This document shows, piece after piece, positions 1-12,096 of a DNA stretch of 29,014 bases. The position numbers and the translations under genes were made by a program. The stretch is taken from contig AVPN01000130.1 of assembly GCA_000695325.1 (NCBI GenBank), forward strand, positions 59,938-88,951. Direction: 5' to 3'. The number at the start of each line of letters is the position of its first letter. The first letter of the stretch is position 1. Under the pieces are notes generated by a model that saw only the letters and a list, made by a program, of their open reading frames with translations, did not search any database and was not told where the DNA came from. Origin of the DNA: Pleurobrachia bachei. Lineage: Eukaryota; Ctenophora; Tentaculata; Cydippida; Pleurobrachiidae.

Positions 1-1400
1 GTGCTTTTCTTATGAATATTTTATACCATTGAGTTGATGATCTCATAGGAGTGATTTTAATATTGTATAGATCATAAAATGGCTGCTGGTGGTACCCACG
101 TTACACACAGTGCGACCTCCGGTGAGTGCATGCCTCTTCTTTAAGAGGATACTGGAATGACACACGCTCAGCCTGTCAGCCAGGAACTGTACCTAAAGGC
201 CAAAACTCACCCTACTGCACGGTTACCGTCGTGGCTCTGCAAGTGTACATGGTACCAAGTAACAACTCATATGATAGAGGTATCACTTGGATGCCTCGTT
301 CGACCCTGATCTCTAACCGGGTCCCGGTTAAGGAGTGTTAGAAAAAATCACTTGGCGTAGCCAGGTTGGTTATCAAAACCACTTGAGGTCCTATGGATAC
401 ACCTTATGGGTGGATGAGTCTGCACTAGTAAACTGAATGCAAAAAAGTTTTCACTCTTGCAAGAGCACATTGCATTTTGTGCTCTGCAGCAGTCTGCAAT
501 TAACTCTTGCAAGAGCTTAGAGCACACTACTCTGCGGCAGTCTACAGCACCACAATTCGTGGAATCAACTGGGCATCCACACTTTTATACCTCCATTATG
601 GCGCGGCAGTTGGTCCTTACGTAAAGCTCAATGAAGATATATCCGTTGGTTTTGCTTGTCAAGATATTCCCTCACGCGAAGAGGGAGTGGCTCCCACCCA
701 TTCAGATTATAAGATATCTGAGATAAATAGATAGCTCGCAGCAACAAATATTGAGATCAAACAGAGGTTAAGAGATCTATTACATAATAGATCCTACATG
801 ATGATAAGAGTCGCATGGGTATTATATGAGTTGTTAAGTAACAAGTTCTAGTACTGGTATGCAGTCTGCACCAAAGTTCCCTCGTTTTTAAAGTGGCTCG
901 CCCATTTAAATTATATCATCTTAACCCAAGATAAATAGATCTAAAAGCTGCAGTCTCGAGATGAAGCAGAATTTAATAAATTTATTATGATCATGTTAGA
1001 TAAGAGATGATATGAAAAAGAGAGAGAGAGATATGTAAAAAAGGGAGGTACAAGAAATAGTCTATACCACATCTTGCAAGTTACAACCATCAAAGTGTAT
1101 GGTTTAGTATAATTAGGAAATATGCTTTCAAGCTCTTCTATTGTTCGAACTGCGATGGCCAAGGGTTTAAATAAAATATAGTTCGTAAGCATAGTACTTT
1201 ATTGTAAAACAATACAATAGAGGTCATCATTCTAGAACAAAAAAGTGGGATACGTGTCAAACAATGTCAATTCTCTCTCTCCCGCCCTCAGTCCTCTGCT
1301 CCTTTTCTTGTTGTTGTCTTCCAACCATCTCACTACAGGGACGTCTCTCTCCCTCCCCTACCTCTCTCAGACTCTCTTTTTCGTCTCTATCTCTCTTCTC

Positions 1401-1443
<43 letters not shown>

Positions 1444-3693
1444 TTTTACTATCCATCCCCCCTTTCACAGTCACGTGCCCACAAGTACCCAGCGACAGAT
1501 CGTGTGTCATGACTCCCGAGACTGATAGTCACTGTTGAATGGCCCCGCGAAGAAGTTGTTGAGTAACTCAACACACAGTGATGGCGAGAAATTGTGTGTT
1601 ACTTTTAGATAGAGAAAAAAGGAAGGGAGAATTATACAATCATTCTATTACAAATTTGCCAAAATCAAGGGCATCCAATGTCGCTCCAGCCCCCTCAAAG
1701 CACAAACGACGACGAAACCAGTGTTGCAAGACACGACAAAGGACAATGTGCACTGAAAAGTAGGTGCTAAAGTGCTAAACGGCAAGTAGAAAAAGGGCCT
1801 CAAAATGTGTTTCTCCTTCTCTCTCACCCACTCACTCACTCTATCTTTCTCTCTCTCTCTCCTCTCTCTCTTCTCTCTCTTCTCTCTCTCTCTCTTCTCT
1901 CACTATGCAAAGTCCTGAAGGAATAATTCGATCGGTCTGCTGGGGGAAGAACGGGGGAAGATGGCATAGTGCCTTTCATTGTGCTCAATTCATTCTCCCA
2001 TGCTGCTGCTCGGCTATCATGCTGTCAAATTTGGGGTATCACAGTCCACCAACAAGATTTGTTTCATAATATTTCCATCTTCCTCTCTCTTTCTCTCTTT
2101 TCATCCGCAGAAGTCATTTTTCTCGATCCCATTCAGTCATTCCCACTTGGATTTGGAAACAATAAAACTCAGGTAGGAACATGACGTCAGGCATCAAAAC
2201 AGGAGGCTCAAAGAAGTTCAGGCAGAAAAAAAAGAGATATTGGAAATATTCTGAGTTCAATTAAAATGTATGTTTAACTGAGAGGTACAACAAGGAGGGA
2301 GACTAAGGGGAGGAGCACTACAACAGTGCAGGATGCTCCTGATAATCTCATCACGCAGTAGCACCATTCATTCGGCGCACTGCTGGAGATCAGATGGCCC
2401 AAACACACACTCATAATACATTCCAAAACATAATTATCGGAAAACCTCAGGTATCGCAAAGTGGTGCTCTAAAGTGTGTAAATGGCCATGGGAGGCACTG
2501 GTCTTCATCATCAAGGTCCATAGTTTTAGCGAAGTAGGGCGCATTATGCATGCTGTAAAGCATGAAGGTAACACTTCAAACGGGAAAAAGTGTTCGTGAG
2601 TGAAAAATAGAAATTGGGAGAGAGAAAGAGAGATGCAGAGACAAAGATACAGAGACAGACAGAAAGGGAGAGAAAAAAAGAGATAGAGAGAAAGATAGAA
2701 AGAGAGCCAGAACGATAATAAGGACGGCCACCAGTGCACTGTATGTCGTGTTAGGGGGAACACACTATATAGAGCAACAGATAGCTTTATCGGTAGCAGA
2801 CAGACCCAGGAGACAGTTGGTCTCTCTCTATCGTCCGACTCTCTCCGACACTATTTTTCAATCATCTTCCTCCTATCATCTCTTACTCAACACTCTCTCC
2901 TATTAGTTCTCTCCACCCAATAACTGGCGATGTCTGACCACTAGATTCGGAACTCTCCCAACCCTATTATATGTTTCTCAGAAGCACGACCATCTGACAA
3001 TTGCACATTACAAGTAAACGATATATATTGAAGGCTCGTCTAGGACACAGTAAACAAGTAATAGCCAACTATAATATATTAGCTTTGGCATTAGGATGAT
3101 GAGTCAGAGTGACACCGATTTCCATCGAACGACGACCGAACTGCGTTTGCTCTGCCGAACCCAGATGCAATACTAGAATGCAGTACGTGATCGCTGCACA
3201 AGTGTATTAACGAAGGGGTAGTTAATATATTATTCCCACGTAGAATAATTCTTCAATTATCGTCGACTCGCAAGTAAATGGGAATCGCTATTTTTTCATA
3301 GAGACTGAAACTTAGTTCATAGATTCGCACGACAACTTAGTTTCCAGTTTCATTCCCGGGTATAAAGATGTGATTCTCGAGCGAGAAATAACGATTAAAA
3401 AATATAGAGAGTGATAGAAATAGAGATGGAGAAAGAGATTTTGGAGAAAGAGAGATATGAGTAAGAAAAGGATGAATATCGGTGACCAACCAACATTACA
3501 CAGTCCCTTCAAGGGGCGGGGGGGCACATATATTTTATGCCAATATTGCGCAAGCTATTTGGGGTAATTTCAAGCCATAGACTTGTCGCCAGCTAGGGCC
3601 CTGAAAATTCAAAAGCATTCCATGAAACGGCAAACACCAAAGCCCCACCAAAGAATATCCTCAGAGTTGATATAATACAGAACAGGCAATACT
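1..3693. other. Intergenic, no gene supported
   Basis: Contains a 12-bp palindromic motif CTCTTGCAAGAG repeated 50 bp apart (454-465, 504-515), a perfect CT run at 1407-1441, further CT-rich sequence at 1824-1905, and an imperfect GA-rich stretch at about 2617-2706. ORFs here are low-complexity translations or short chance frames. Confidence 0.6.
1407..1441. repeat. (TC)n microsatellite
   Basis: Uninterrupted TC dinucleotides embedded in about 180 bp of CT-rich sequence. Confidence 0.95.
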
Positions 3694-5766
3694 ATTACAA
3701 CGAAATGTGAGAGTCCTGCCCTGAAAGCGTCTAAACAAGCATTTCTTTTAATTTGAATTTCTTTTAATTAAACTGGTGGCCGGTGTCATGCAGCTAAAAG
3801 AATGACAAAGAAACTAGATACAAAGTGTTCAACTTCAAACCTACTACCGGCGTTTTCCCAGCGAGTCCTTCTCGTTCGTTCTTTATGAACATGATACCCC
3901 TTGCCGATATATTATATATATTCTAAAGTACCCTGACTACAGTGACTGTGACTTTACGGAGCTAACCACAATGGAGAAGACACGAAAAAGAAGAAAAACA
4001 CAATGCCTTGAATTCTGAACCGGATTCTTGTCAGTGTTTTCAGTATTATTTAATGCATCGTTTTAACATGGAACACCATGGGATACACACAGTATATATA
4101 AAGATATGTGCTCAGTCAACAATTGGCATTCAATCTGTGAGCGAGATATGTGTGTATTGCAGAGTGTGCTCTGGGAGCCGAATGTAACGCCGTATATTAA
4201 ATATTACGCCGTTAAATGATCGAAGAAAGATTCGCAGAAGAAAAAAACTAGGAGGACTACCGATTTGTTTGCCTTGGTCGACCCTTTTTCCCTAACTGTA
4301 AAGGAGGGTTAGAACATAACAAGCATTTGTCTGGTAGGTTTAATAATTGGCCAATTGGGTGGGTAGGAAATGTACCAGGCTCTTTAGCCACTCCTTTATA
4401 GGGCGTTCCACTACTCACAACCAAAGTTTAATATTCCTTCTCAAATTTATCGAAACATTTTTATCGGTAAAACGGGGTACGACAGTAATTTAATATTTTA
4501 CCGACTCGTCGAGTAACCTATCCTTCTCTGGCGAGAAAGTGTAGAAACCCAGATGAACACATCTATTAGTTTGAAAAAGATACGGGATTTCTAGCATGGC
4601 AAAAGGTTGAACGGACACAGTGTCAAGCAAAAAGGTCAAACTTTTGGTCAAGGCTGAAGATAAATACTACTACTAGAATTTGTTACACCGTGACCCTTGT
4701 TATAATCATTACAACGAAATGTGAGAGTCCTGCCCTGAAAGCGTCTAAACAAGCATTAAGGATGAGTTTAACTTAAATTTCTTTTAATTTGAATTTCTTT
4801 TAATTAAACTGGTGGCCGGTGTCATGCAGCTAAAAGAATGACAAAGAAACTAGATACAAAGTGTTCAACTTCAAACCTACTACCGGCGTTTTCCCAGCGA
4901 GTCCTTCTCGTTCGTTCTTTATGAACATGATACCCCTTGCCGATATATTATATATATTCTAAAGTACCCTGACTTATACAGTGACTAGTGACTTTACGGA
5001 GCTAACCACAATGGAGAAGACACGAAAAAGAAGAAAAACACAATGCAACTCAGTTTAAACTCATGGTTGCCTTGAATTCTGAACCGGATTCTTGTCACAG
5101 TGTTTTCAGTATTATTTAATGCATCGTTTTAACATGGAACACCATGGGATACACACAGTATATATAAAGATATGTGCTCAGTCAACAATTGGCATTCAAT
5201 CTGTGAGCGAGATATGTGTGTATTGCAGAGTGTGCTCTGGGAGCCGAATGTAACGCCGTATATTAAATCTTACGCCGTTAAATGATCGAAGAAAGATTCG
5301 CAGAAGAAAAAAAACTAGGAGGACTACCGATTTGTATGCCTTGGTCGACCCTTTTTCCCTAACTGTAAAGGAGGGTTAGAACATAACAAGCATTTGTCTG
5401 GTAGGTTTAATAATTGGGTGGGTAGGAAATGTACCAGGCTCTTTAGTCACTCCTTTATAGGGCGTTCCACTACTCACAACCAAAGTTTAATATTCCTTCT
5501 CAAATTTATCGAAACATTTTTATCGGTAAAACGGGGTACGACAGTAATTTAATATTTTACCGACTCGTCGAGTAACCTATCCTTCTCTGGCGAGAAAGTG
5601 TAGAAACCCAGATGAACACATCTATTAGTTTGAAAAAGATACGGGATTTCTAGCATGGCAAAAGGTTGAACGGACACAGTGTCAAGCAAAAAGGTCAAAC
5701 TTTTGGTCAAGGCTGAAGATAAATACTACTACTAGAATTTGTTACACCGTGACCCTTGTTATAATC
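3694..5766. repeat. Tandem duplication of about 1.0 kb, intergenic
   Basis: Copies 3694-4707 (1014 bp) and 4708-5766 (1059 bp). They differ by several indels: +22 bp at about 4757-4778, +24 bp at about 5047-5070, minus 8 bp near 5417, and smaller ones. Each copy has a TATA-like TATATATAAAG (4093, 5159). No long ORF. The right edge lies at the centre of a long palindrome. Confidence 0.92.
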
Positions 5767-5862
5767 AATATTGATTATAACTATAGGGTCACGGTGTAAC
5801 AAATTATAGTACATATTATAATATGTACTAGAATTTGTTACACCGTGAACCTTGTTATAATC
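5731..5862. repeat. Palindrome cluster: three copies of a 37-bp motif in alternating orientation
   Basis: The motif ACTAGAATTTGTTACACCGT... occurs forward (5731-5766), inverted (5773-5812) and forward (5825-5862), and also at 4671-4707. The first two form a long hairpin centred on AATATT at 5767-5772. A perfect 22-bp palindrome centred on ATTATAAT lies at 5808-5829. Possibly the ends of a small inverted-repeat element. Confidence 0.8.
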
Positions 5863-6260
5863 AGTATATATAACTATATATAGTAAAGAAATAAGTAATA
5901 GAGGTCACAGCTCCAGTCGAATCAACAAGTTTCTAATTTTATCCCTGCACGACGCACATGTTCATCCCCCTGCAGCACGTACAGAAAGGCGTGGGGTGCG
6001 CCCAATTGTCAACTGCAGTGTAACCAGTATTATGCATACATGAACAGTTGAAGGGGGGATGTGCTAAAAACGAAGCATGATTGAGAAGATTGAAGGAGAC
6101 AAAAAGCAAGTTTACAAAGAGAGAGAAGGGGAGAGAGAGAGATGTTTATCACAGAGAGATTGGAGAAAGGACAAGCTTAGGTAACCACAGAGTCAGATAC
6201 ACGCCCTTGGAGGAATGATAGTGGTGAGCAAGCAAATATAACAGAAAGAGAAATGGAGCA

Positions 6261-6287
6261 AGAGAGAGAGAGAGAGAGAGAGAGAGA
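6261..6287. repeat. (AG)n microsatellite at the start of the 1771-bp repeat
   Basis: Perfect AG run; its duplicate is at about 8032-8058. Confidence 0.95.
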
Positions 6288-6777
6288 AAGTGTGCTTAGT
6301 GCGGAGAAAACGGACACATCTCAGCTGTGAAGGCACATTCACAAAAAACTACTTTCAACTTGAGATAGTGTGTTAAAAATGAGAAAGTTTAACTGTATAC
6401 GATAGTGTGTGTATACATGGTCGTGCGATCTGCGGTTAGCGCAAATTCAAGCTCAATATACCATAAACTGTGCATAAACTAATTTTGTTTTCAATCAAAA
6501 TCCATTTTGTGCTATTTATAGCGCTTTCAAAACCTACTCAGGTGGTAAAACACTGTGGAAAGATCTAGCGACATGTGTAGCTAAAGCTCAGAGCTACGGA
6601 GAGGGGGATTTTAAACTACCGCCGCTGCACAGAGCATCATGGATTGGCACGCTGTTATATATATAGGGGTCTGATATTTGTCCAAGCTGAGCAGCAGTCC
6701 GTTTCCCCTCCCTCCTCCTGACATATTCATTATTCAGGTGTAAAACAAGAAACCAATTATCCCGTGATGTTATATTT

Positions 6778-7059
6778 TCAAAGTGTCATGACGATACGAG
6801 AAGCTCTGTATATATTGCGCACACGGGTCTGCCCAAGCGTGGGCCGTATATTATATCCCTCGATTCCCAAATATTCGTCATTTATATCGTCATTCCACAG
6901 ATCAGATTGAAAGATACGTGATGGTAGAAGAGGTTCGTTTTGGATGAGGTCATCATGATAGCTATCATGTTCATTCATGTGTTCACTCGGTGACAGCTGG
7001 GTTTCAATTTCACAAGGAATTTTTCCGAAGAATCGCAACAAAATATCTCCAATCCCCAT
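6778..7059 (-). CDS. Unrecognised 93-residue ORF (uncertain)
   Basis: ATG-initiated and acidic, with non-repetitive composition (MGIGDILLRFFGKIPCEIET...). An acceptor-like TTTCAG lies just before the ATG, so it could be a terminal exon. Its twin at 8549-8830 differs by one residue. No motif recognised; no poly(A) signal seen close by. Could be a chance ORF. Confidence 0.2.
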   Translation of the reverse strand: MGIGDILLRFFGKIPCEIETQLSPSEHMNEHDSYHDDLIQNEPLLPSRIFQSDLWNDDINDEYLGIEGYNIRPTLGQTRVRNIYRASRIVMTL

Positions 7060-8548
7060 CCCTGAAATTCTCTATCGAAATGCCTTTCAATATCTCCCTC
7101 CTTGGATTTCTCTATGTCATTCAATATCTCCCTCTCTATCGGAAAGTCTATCAATAGATATCCCTCTCTATCCCAACGTCTATCAATATCTCGCCTCCAA
7201 TTCCAATGTCTCTCTCCGAGGATATGCTCGATAAAGCAAGGTGAAGGGGGTAGTCATTGGTCGCGAATGAATTGCCCCGAGGTTGAGTTCATTATCTCAT
7301 TGATATTGTCCCCCTGATCTGTAGGTCAATGACAGTAAACTCATTTTCAAATCAGATCAGAGAGCTATGATATGCCTCACTAGATGCAATAGAAGGGTTG
7401 AATTGAGTCAGGCGACTCAATAGAAGGAGGGGAGAAGGAGGAGACGATATTATATCCCCAGTAAATATCATTTATATATGCCCCTTCATTATTTACTATG
7501 CCGGAATTTTACAGTGCATTATTGTATGATTAGATTTTTGTTTAGTTATCCCGATCTGGGGCCTTGTTTGATATTTTTTCTCCCTAACCTTTGTTTTAAT
7601 ATATAATATGAATTGACTTGCTTTCAATTTACGGAATTATGCGAACTATGGCCTGGATTATTCAGCTGTTTATATATACTGTTGTTAATTGCAATTTAAT
7701 CAAAGCAACTTTGCTAATTTTAGCTTTAGTTTTCATTTTTCTGTTAAATTCAATTTGTTGTATAGTCAGTATATAGTATGCGGGAATTTAATGTCATTCA
7801 GGTTTCACTAAAATATGCCCCTCCCCCTCAAATATTTTTTGCAGCTCCATAGTTCTAGCAACTTCTTTCCTCGCTCTATTTTTCAAAAGTTCCCTTCCAA
7901 ATCTCCCTCGACACTACTCCCTCGTTTATAAAGGACATCCCTTAATTTAATAATTTATGAGAATTTTCAATACAATGTACACAATACGTAGATCATGATA
8001 TTTAAACGCAATTACGGGGCCAAATGGAGCAAGAGAGAGAGAGAGAGAGAGAGAGAGAAAGTGTGCTTAGTGCGGAGAAAACGGACACATCTCAGCTGTG
8101 AAGGCACATTCACAAAAAACTACTTTCAACTTGAGATAGTGTGTTAAAAATGAGAAAGTTTAACTGTATACGATAGTGTGTGTATACATGGTCGTGCGAT
8201 CTGCGATTAGCGCAAATTCAAGCTCAATATACCATAAACTGTGCATAAACTAATTTTGTTTTCAATCAAAATCCATTTTGTGCTATTTATAGCGCTTTCA
8301 AAACCTACTCAGGTGGTAAAACACTGTGGAAAGATCTAGCGACATGTGTAGCTAAAGCTCAGAGCTACGGAGAGGGGGATTTTAAACTACCGCCGCTGCA
8401 CAGAGCATCATGGATTGGCACGCTGTTATATATATAGGGGTCTGATATTTGTCCAAGCTGAGCAGCAGTCCGTTTCCCCTCCCTCCTCCTGACATATTCA
8501 TTATTCAGGTGTAAAACAAGAAACCAATTATCCCGTGATGTTATATTT

Positions 8549-8830
8549 TCAAAGTGTCATGACGATACGAGAAGCTCTGTATATATTGGGCACACGGGTC
8601 TGCCCAAGCGTGGGCCGTATATTATATCCCTCGATTCCCAAATATTCGTCATTTATATCGTCATTCCACAGATCAGATTGAAAGATACGTGATGGTAGAA
8701 GAGGTTCGTTTTGGATGAGGTCATCATGATAGCTATCATGTTCATTCATGTGTTCACTCGGTGACAGCTGGGTTTCAATTTCACAAGGAATTTTTCCGAA
8801 GAATCGCAACAAAATATCTCCAATCCCCAT
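8549..8830 (-). CDS. Duplicate of the 93-residue ORF (uncertain)
   Basis: Copy in the second half of the 1771-bp duplication; one Arg to Pro change near the C-terminal end. Same reservations as for 6778-7059. Confidence 0.18.
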   Translation of the reverse strand: MGIGDILLRFFGKIPCEIETQLSPSEHMNEHDSYHDDLIQNEPLLPSRIFQSDLWNDDINDEYLGIEGYNIRPTLGQTRVPNIYRASRIVMTL

Positions 8831-10095
8831 CCCTGAAATTCTCTATCGAAATGCCTTTCAATATCTCCCTCCTTGGATTTCTCTATGTCATTCAATATCT
8901 CCCTCTCTATCGGAAAGTCTATCAATAGATATCCCTCTCTATCCCAACGTCTATCAATATCTCGCCTCCAATTCCAATGTCTCTCTCCGAGGATATGCTC
9001 GATAAAGCAAGGTGAAGGGGGTAGTCATTGGTCGCGAATGAATTGCCCCGAGGTTGAGTTCATTATCTCATTGATATTGTCCCCCTGATCTGTAGGTCAA
9101 TGACAGTAAACTCATTTTCAAATCAGATCAGAGAGCTATGATATGCCTCACTAGATGCAATAGAAGGGTTGAATTGAGTCAGGCGACTCAATAGAAGGAG
9201 GGGAGAAGGAGGAGACGATATTATATCCCCAGTATATATCATTTATATATGCCCCTTCATTATTTACTATGCCGGAATTTTACAGTGCATTATTGTATGA
9301 TTAGATTTTTGTTTAGTTATCCCGATCTGGGGCCTTGTTTGATATTTTTTCTCCCTAACCTTTGTTTTAATATATAATATGAATTGACTTGCTTTCAATT
9401 TACGGAATTATGCGAACTATGGCCTGGATTATTCAGCTGTTTATATATACTGTTGTTAATTGCAATTTAATCAAAGCAACTTTGCTAATTTTAGCTTTAG
9501 TTTTCATTTTTCTATTAAATTCAATTTGTTGTATAGTCAGTATATAGTATGCGGGAATTTAATGTCATTCAGGTTTCACTAAAATATGCCCCTCCCCCTC
9601 AAATATTTTTTGCAGCTCCATAGTTCTAGCAACTTCTATCCTCGCTCTATTTTTCAAAAGTTCCCTTCTAAATCTCCCTCGACACTACTCCCTCGTTTAT
9701 AAAGGACATCCCTTAATTTAATAATTTATGAGAATTTTCAATACAATGTACACAATACGTAGATCATGATATTTAAACGCAATTACGGGGCCTTGGTTTA
9801 AGTACAAATTCTGTTTAACACCACAACACACTCATAATGTAAACTGAGGAAATGCAAATATGTGTCCCCTCCCACGCATGTCGATCTCCTTTTTCATCAT
9901 TCAAAATCGGAGACATATCTCTCTTTCTATCACTCCATCTCTCTATCTCTATCTATATTATCTCTCACGTGCAATATGCCAGGGAGCTATAGGCGGCAAA
10001 TCCTCTATATAAAAGCTGTACAGGCATTACACAGCTGATTGCCCATTGCGCAGCAGCAGTTGTCATATATATCAGGCTACTACTGATGTGGAACA

Positions 10096-10215
10096 ATGGA
10101 GGTCGCCTGTCATCCTAGTAGAGTGTCATATATTGTCATATCTCCAATTCAGTTTGGATCACAGGGATTGAAGTGGCCAAGGGTTTATGAGGCGCATTAT
10201 AATCAGGGAGAGTAG
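10096..10215 (+). pseudogene. Copy of the 11896 ORF, interrupted by the inverted-repeat insertion
   Basis: The same ATG and first 22 codons as the ORF at 11896, then the 229-bp insertion changes the reading and a TAG stops it after 39 codons. If the intact ORF is real, this is a disrupted copy or allele. Confidence 0.25.
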
Positions 10216-10390
10216 TATGTACCGGCGACCTCTTACTATAGTACACATGTAAAACTCGGTGGTTTGTTGACAGTTTCGGCGTCTACGCCTTCTTCAGAAC
10301 TCAAATTAATTTGTTTAAAGTAGTGTTGAAAAGTTTGAAACTCAAACTCAAACGCCGGTACATACTACTCTCCCTGATCAGTTTGGATCA
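10162..10390. mobile_element. MITE-like insertion with 26-bp perfect inverted repeats
   Basis: Present in the first copy of the 9586-12870 duplication and absent at the matching site (11950-11961) of the second. Perfect 26-bp inverted repeats lie at 10202-10227 (starts ATCAGGGAGAG) and 10353-10378 (ends CTCTCCCTGAT). The 12-bp CAGTTTGGATCA occurs on both sides (10150-10161 and 10379-10390) but only once in the empty copy, as a target duplication would. About 40 extra bases lie between the left flank and the left repeat. No transposase; family not assigned. Confidence 0.7.
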
Positions 10391-11286
10391 GTATCAATTC
10401 TATGGAAGTATGGGTTGTTGAGTAAAAGGGAAGAGTATCTTCCCCTTACCCAACAAAATATGGAAGTCAGAGAAAGAGTCAGAGAGGAAAAAGATGATAT
10501 AACTAGGTTGCTACATTGCGTGTGAGTGCAATCTAACACAGGCTTATATTTGAAACCAATTGAAAGTGAAGCTCAAATAGTTATCTGAAGTACTGGGAGC
10601 TCTACTAAGTCTATAGAGAGTAAAGAGATGCAGTTTTTGAGACAAAAGATCTGTGAGATGGCATATTGAATAGGTGGTATATTTTGTCTCGGAGGCGGAA
10701 TAAAGATTTGCATCTCCATATCCCTTATAGCCTTCCCGCCTCTTACCATCGTCTCGATTTATCTATTATGCGCTCTTTATCTATCTCTGTATATCACTCA
10801 TCCGGGTTTATACTCTCACTCTCTTGTCCAATGCGCCTCACCTGATCCCCCCTTTTATCGCGTCCTGATCCCAGCCGCCCCTTGGACAAAGTAACCAGTG
10901 GAGCTGTGTCGGCGGTACATCTCAATCAGGCTAGTTGGGTCGCAGCAGGTGACTGACTGACTGAGCCAGGCTGCAGACGGTCTGGCCTAGCTCACTGCAA
11001 CGACCGCAAGTCTGTAGCCCTTAGACCCGGGTATAATATATATGTTAGTGGGTTACCCCGACTGAGCCTAATTCATAATGCCAACACAGTAGCTCAGACT
11101 AATCTGACAACAACAATATCATCATATGATCGGTAGAAGATAACAACAAAGTGCAAAAGCGCAAGGAGTGCATCAATGCGTGCAGGAAGAAAAGCTCTAG
11201 AAACATAAACACTTCTTTCAGCTACTCGCTTCCTTTGGTGCCCCTAATTCTCATCCGCCTCCTACTATAACTAACTCTCTTTCCTC

Positions 11287-11387
<101 letters not shown>

Positions 11388-11765
11388 GCCCCTCCCCCTC
11401 AAATATTTTTTGCAGCTCCATAGTTCTAGCAACTTCTTTCCTCGCTCTATTTTTCAAAAGTTCCCTTCCAAATCTCCCTCGACACTACTCCCTCGTTTAT
11501 AAAGGACATCCCTTAATTTAATAATTTATGAGAATTTTCAATACAATGTACACAATACGTAGATCATGATATTTAAACGCAATTACGGGGCCTTGGTTTA
11601 AGTACAAATTCTGTTTAACACCACAACACACTCATAATGTAAACTGAGGAAATGCAAATATGTGTCCCCTCCCACGCATGTCGATCTCCTTTTTCATCAT
11701 TCAAAATCGGAGACATATCTCTCTTTCTATCACTCCATCTCTCTATCTCTATCTATATGATCTCT

Positions 11766-11820
11766 CACGTGCAATATGCCAGGGAGCTATAGGCGGCAAA
11801 TCCTCTATATAAAAGCTGTA
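11766..11820 (+). promoter_or_regulatory. Candidate promoter: E-box CACGTG then TATA box
   Basis: CACGTG at 11766-11771 and TATATAAAAG at 11806-11815, with an ATG in reasonable context (GAACAATGG) at 11896. The same elements occur in the tandem copy at 9966-9971 and 10006-10015. Spacing fits a core promoter, but no gene product is recognised downstream. Confidence 0.3.
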
Positions 11821-11895
11821 CAGGCATTACACAGCTGATTGCCCATTGCGCAGCAGCAGTTGTCATATATATCAGGCTACTACTGATGTGGAACA

Positions 11896-12096
11896 ATGGA
11901 GGTCGCCTGTCATCCTAGTAGAGTGTCATATATTGTCATATCTCCAATTCAGTTTGGATCAGTATCAATTCTATGGAAGTATGGGTTGTTGAGTAAAAGG
12001 GAAGAGTATCTTCCCCTTACCCAACAAAATATGGAAGTCAGAGAAAGAGTCAGAGAGGAAAAAGATGATATAACTAGGTTGCTACATTGCGTGTGA
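11896..12096 (+). CDS. Small ORF after a TATA box, possible first exon (uncertain)
   Basis: A 66-codon ORF (MEVACHPSRVSYIV...) starts about 80 bp after the candidate TATA box. A donor-like GTGAGT lies at 12093-12098 just before its stop, so it could be a first exon. The last third is charged (MEVRERVREEKDD). No domain is recognised, and the region also has CT-rich low-complexity sequence downstream. It may be a chance ORF. Confidence 0.2.
   Translation: MEVACHPSRVSYIVISPIQFGSVSILWKYGLLSKREEYLPLTQQNMEVRERVREEKDDITRLLHCV

Larger units (their letters stand above)
6251..9792. repeat. 1771-bp tandem duplication, intergenic
   Basis: Copies 6251-8021 and 8022-9792, equal in length, with only a handful of substitutions (for example gcggtt/gcgatt, gcgcac/gggcac, gtaaat/gtatat). 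Each starts next to an (AG)n microsatellite and contains a 93-codon ORF on the minus strand. Confidence 0.95.

Noticed and set aside
79-121. ATG followed by 14 codons and a GTGAGT donor, like a first coding exon
   Set aside because: No promoter and no matching downstream exon could be found; too short to support.
454-515. Two CTCTTGCAAGAG sites 50 bp apart, considered as a regulatory operator pair or CRISPR-like array
   Set aside because: Only two units, in clearly eukaryotic DNA; a simple partial direct repeat is enough to explain it.
1245-1538. 97-codon plus-strand ORF with long Leu/Ser runs
   Set aside because: It is the translation of a CT microsatellite, with no other support.
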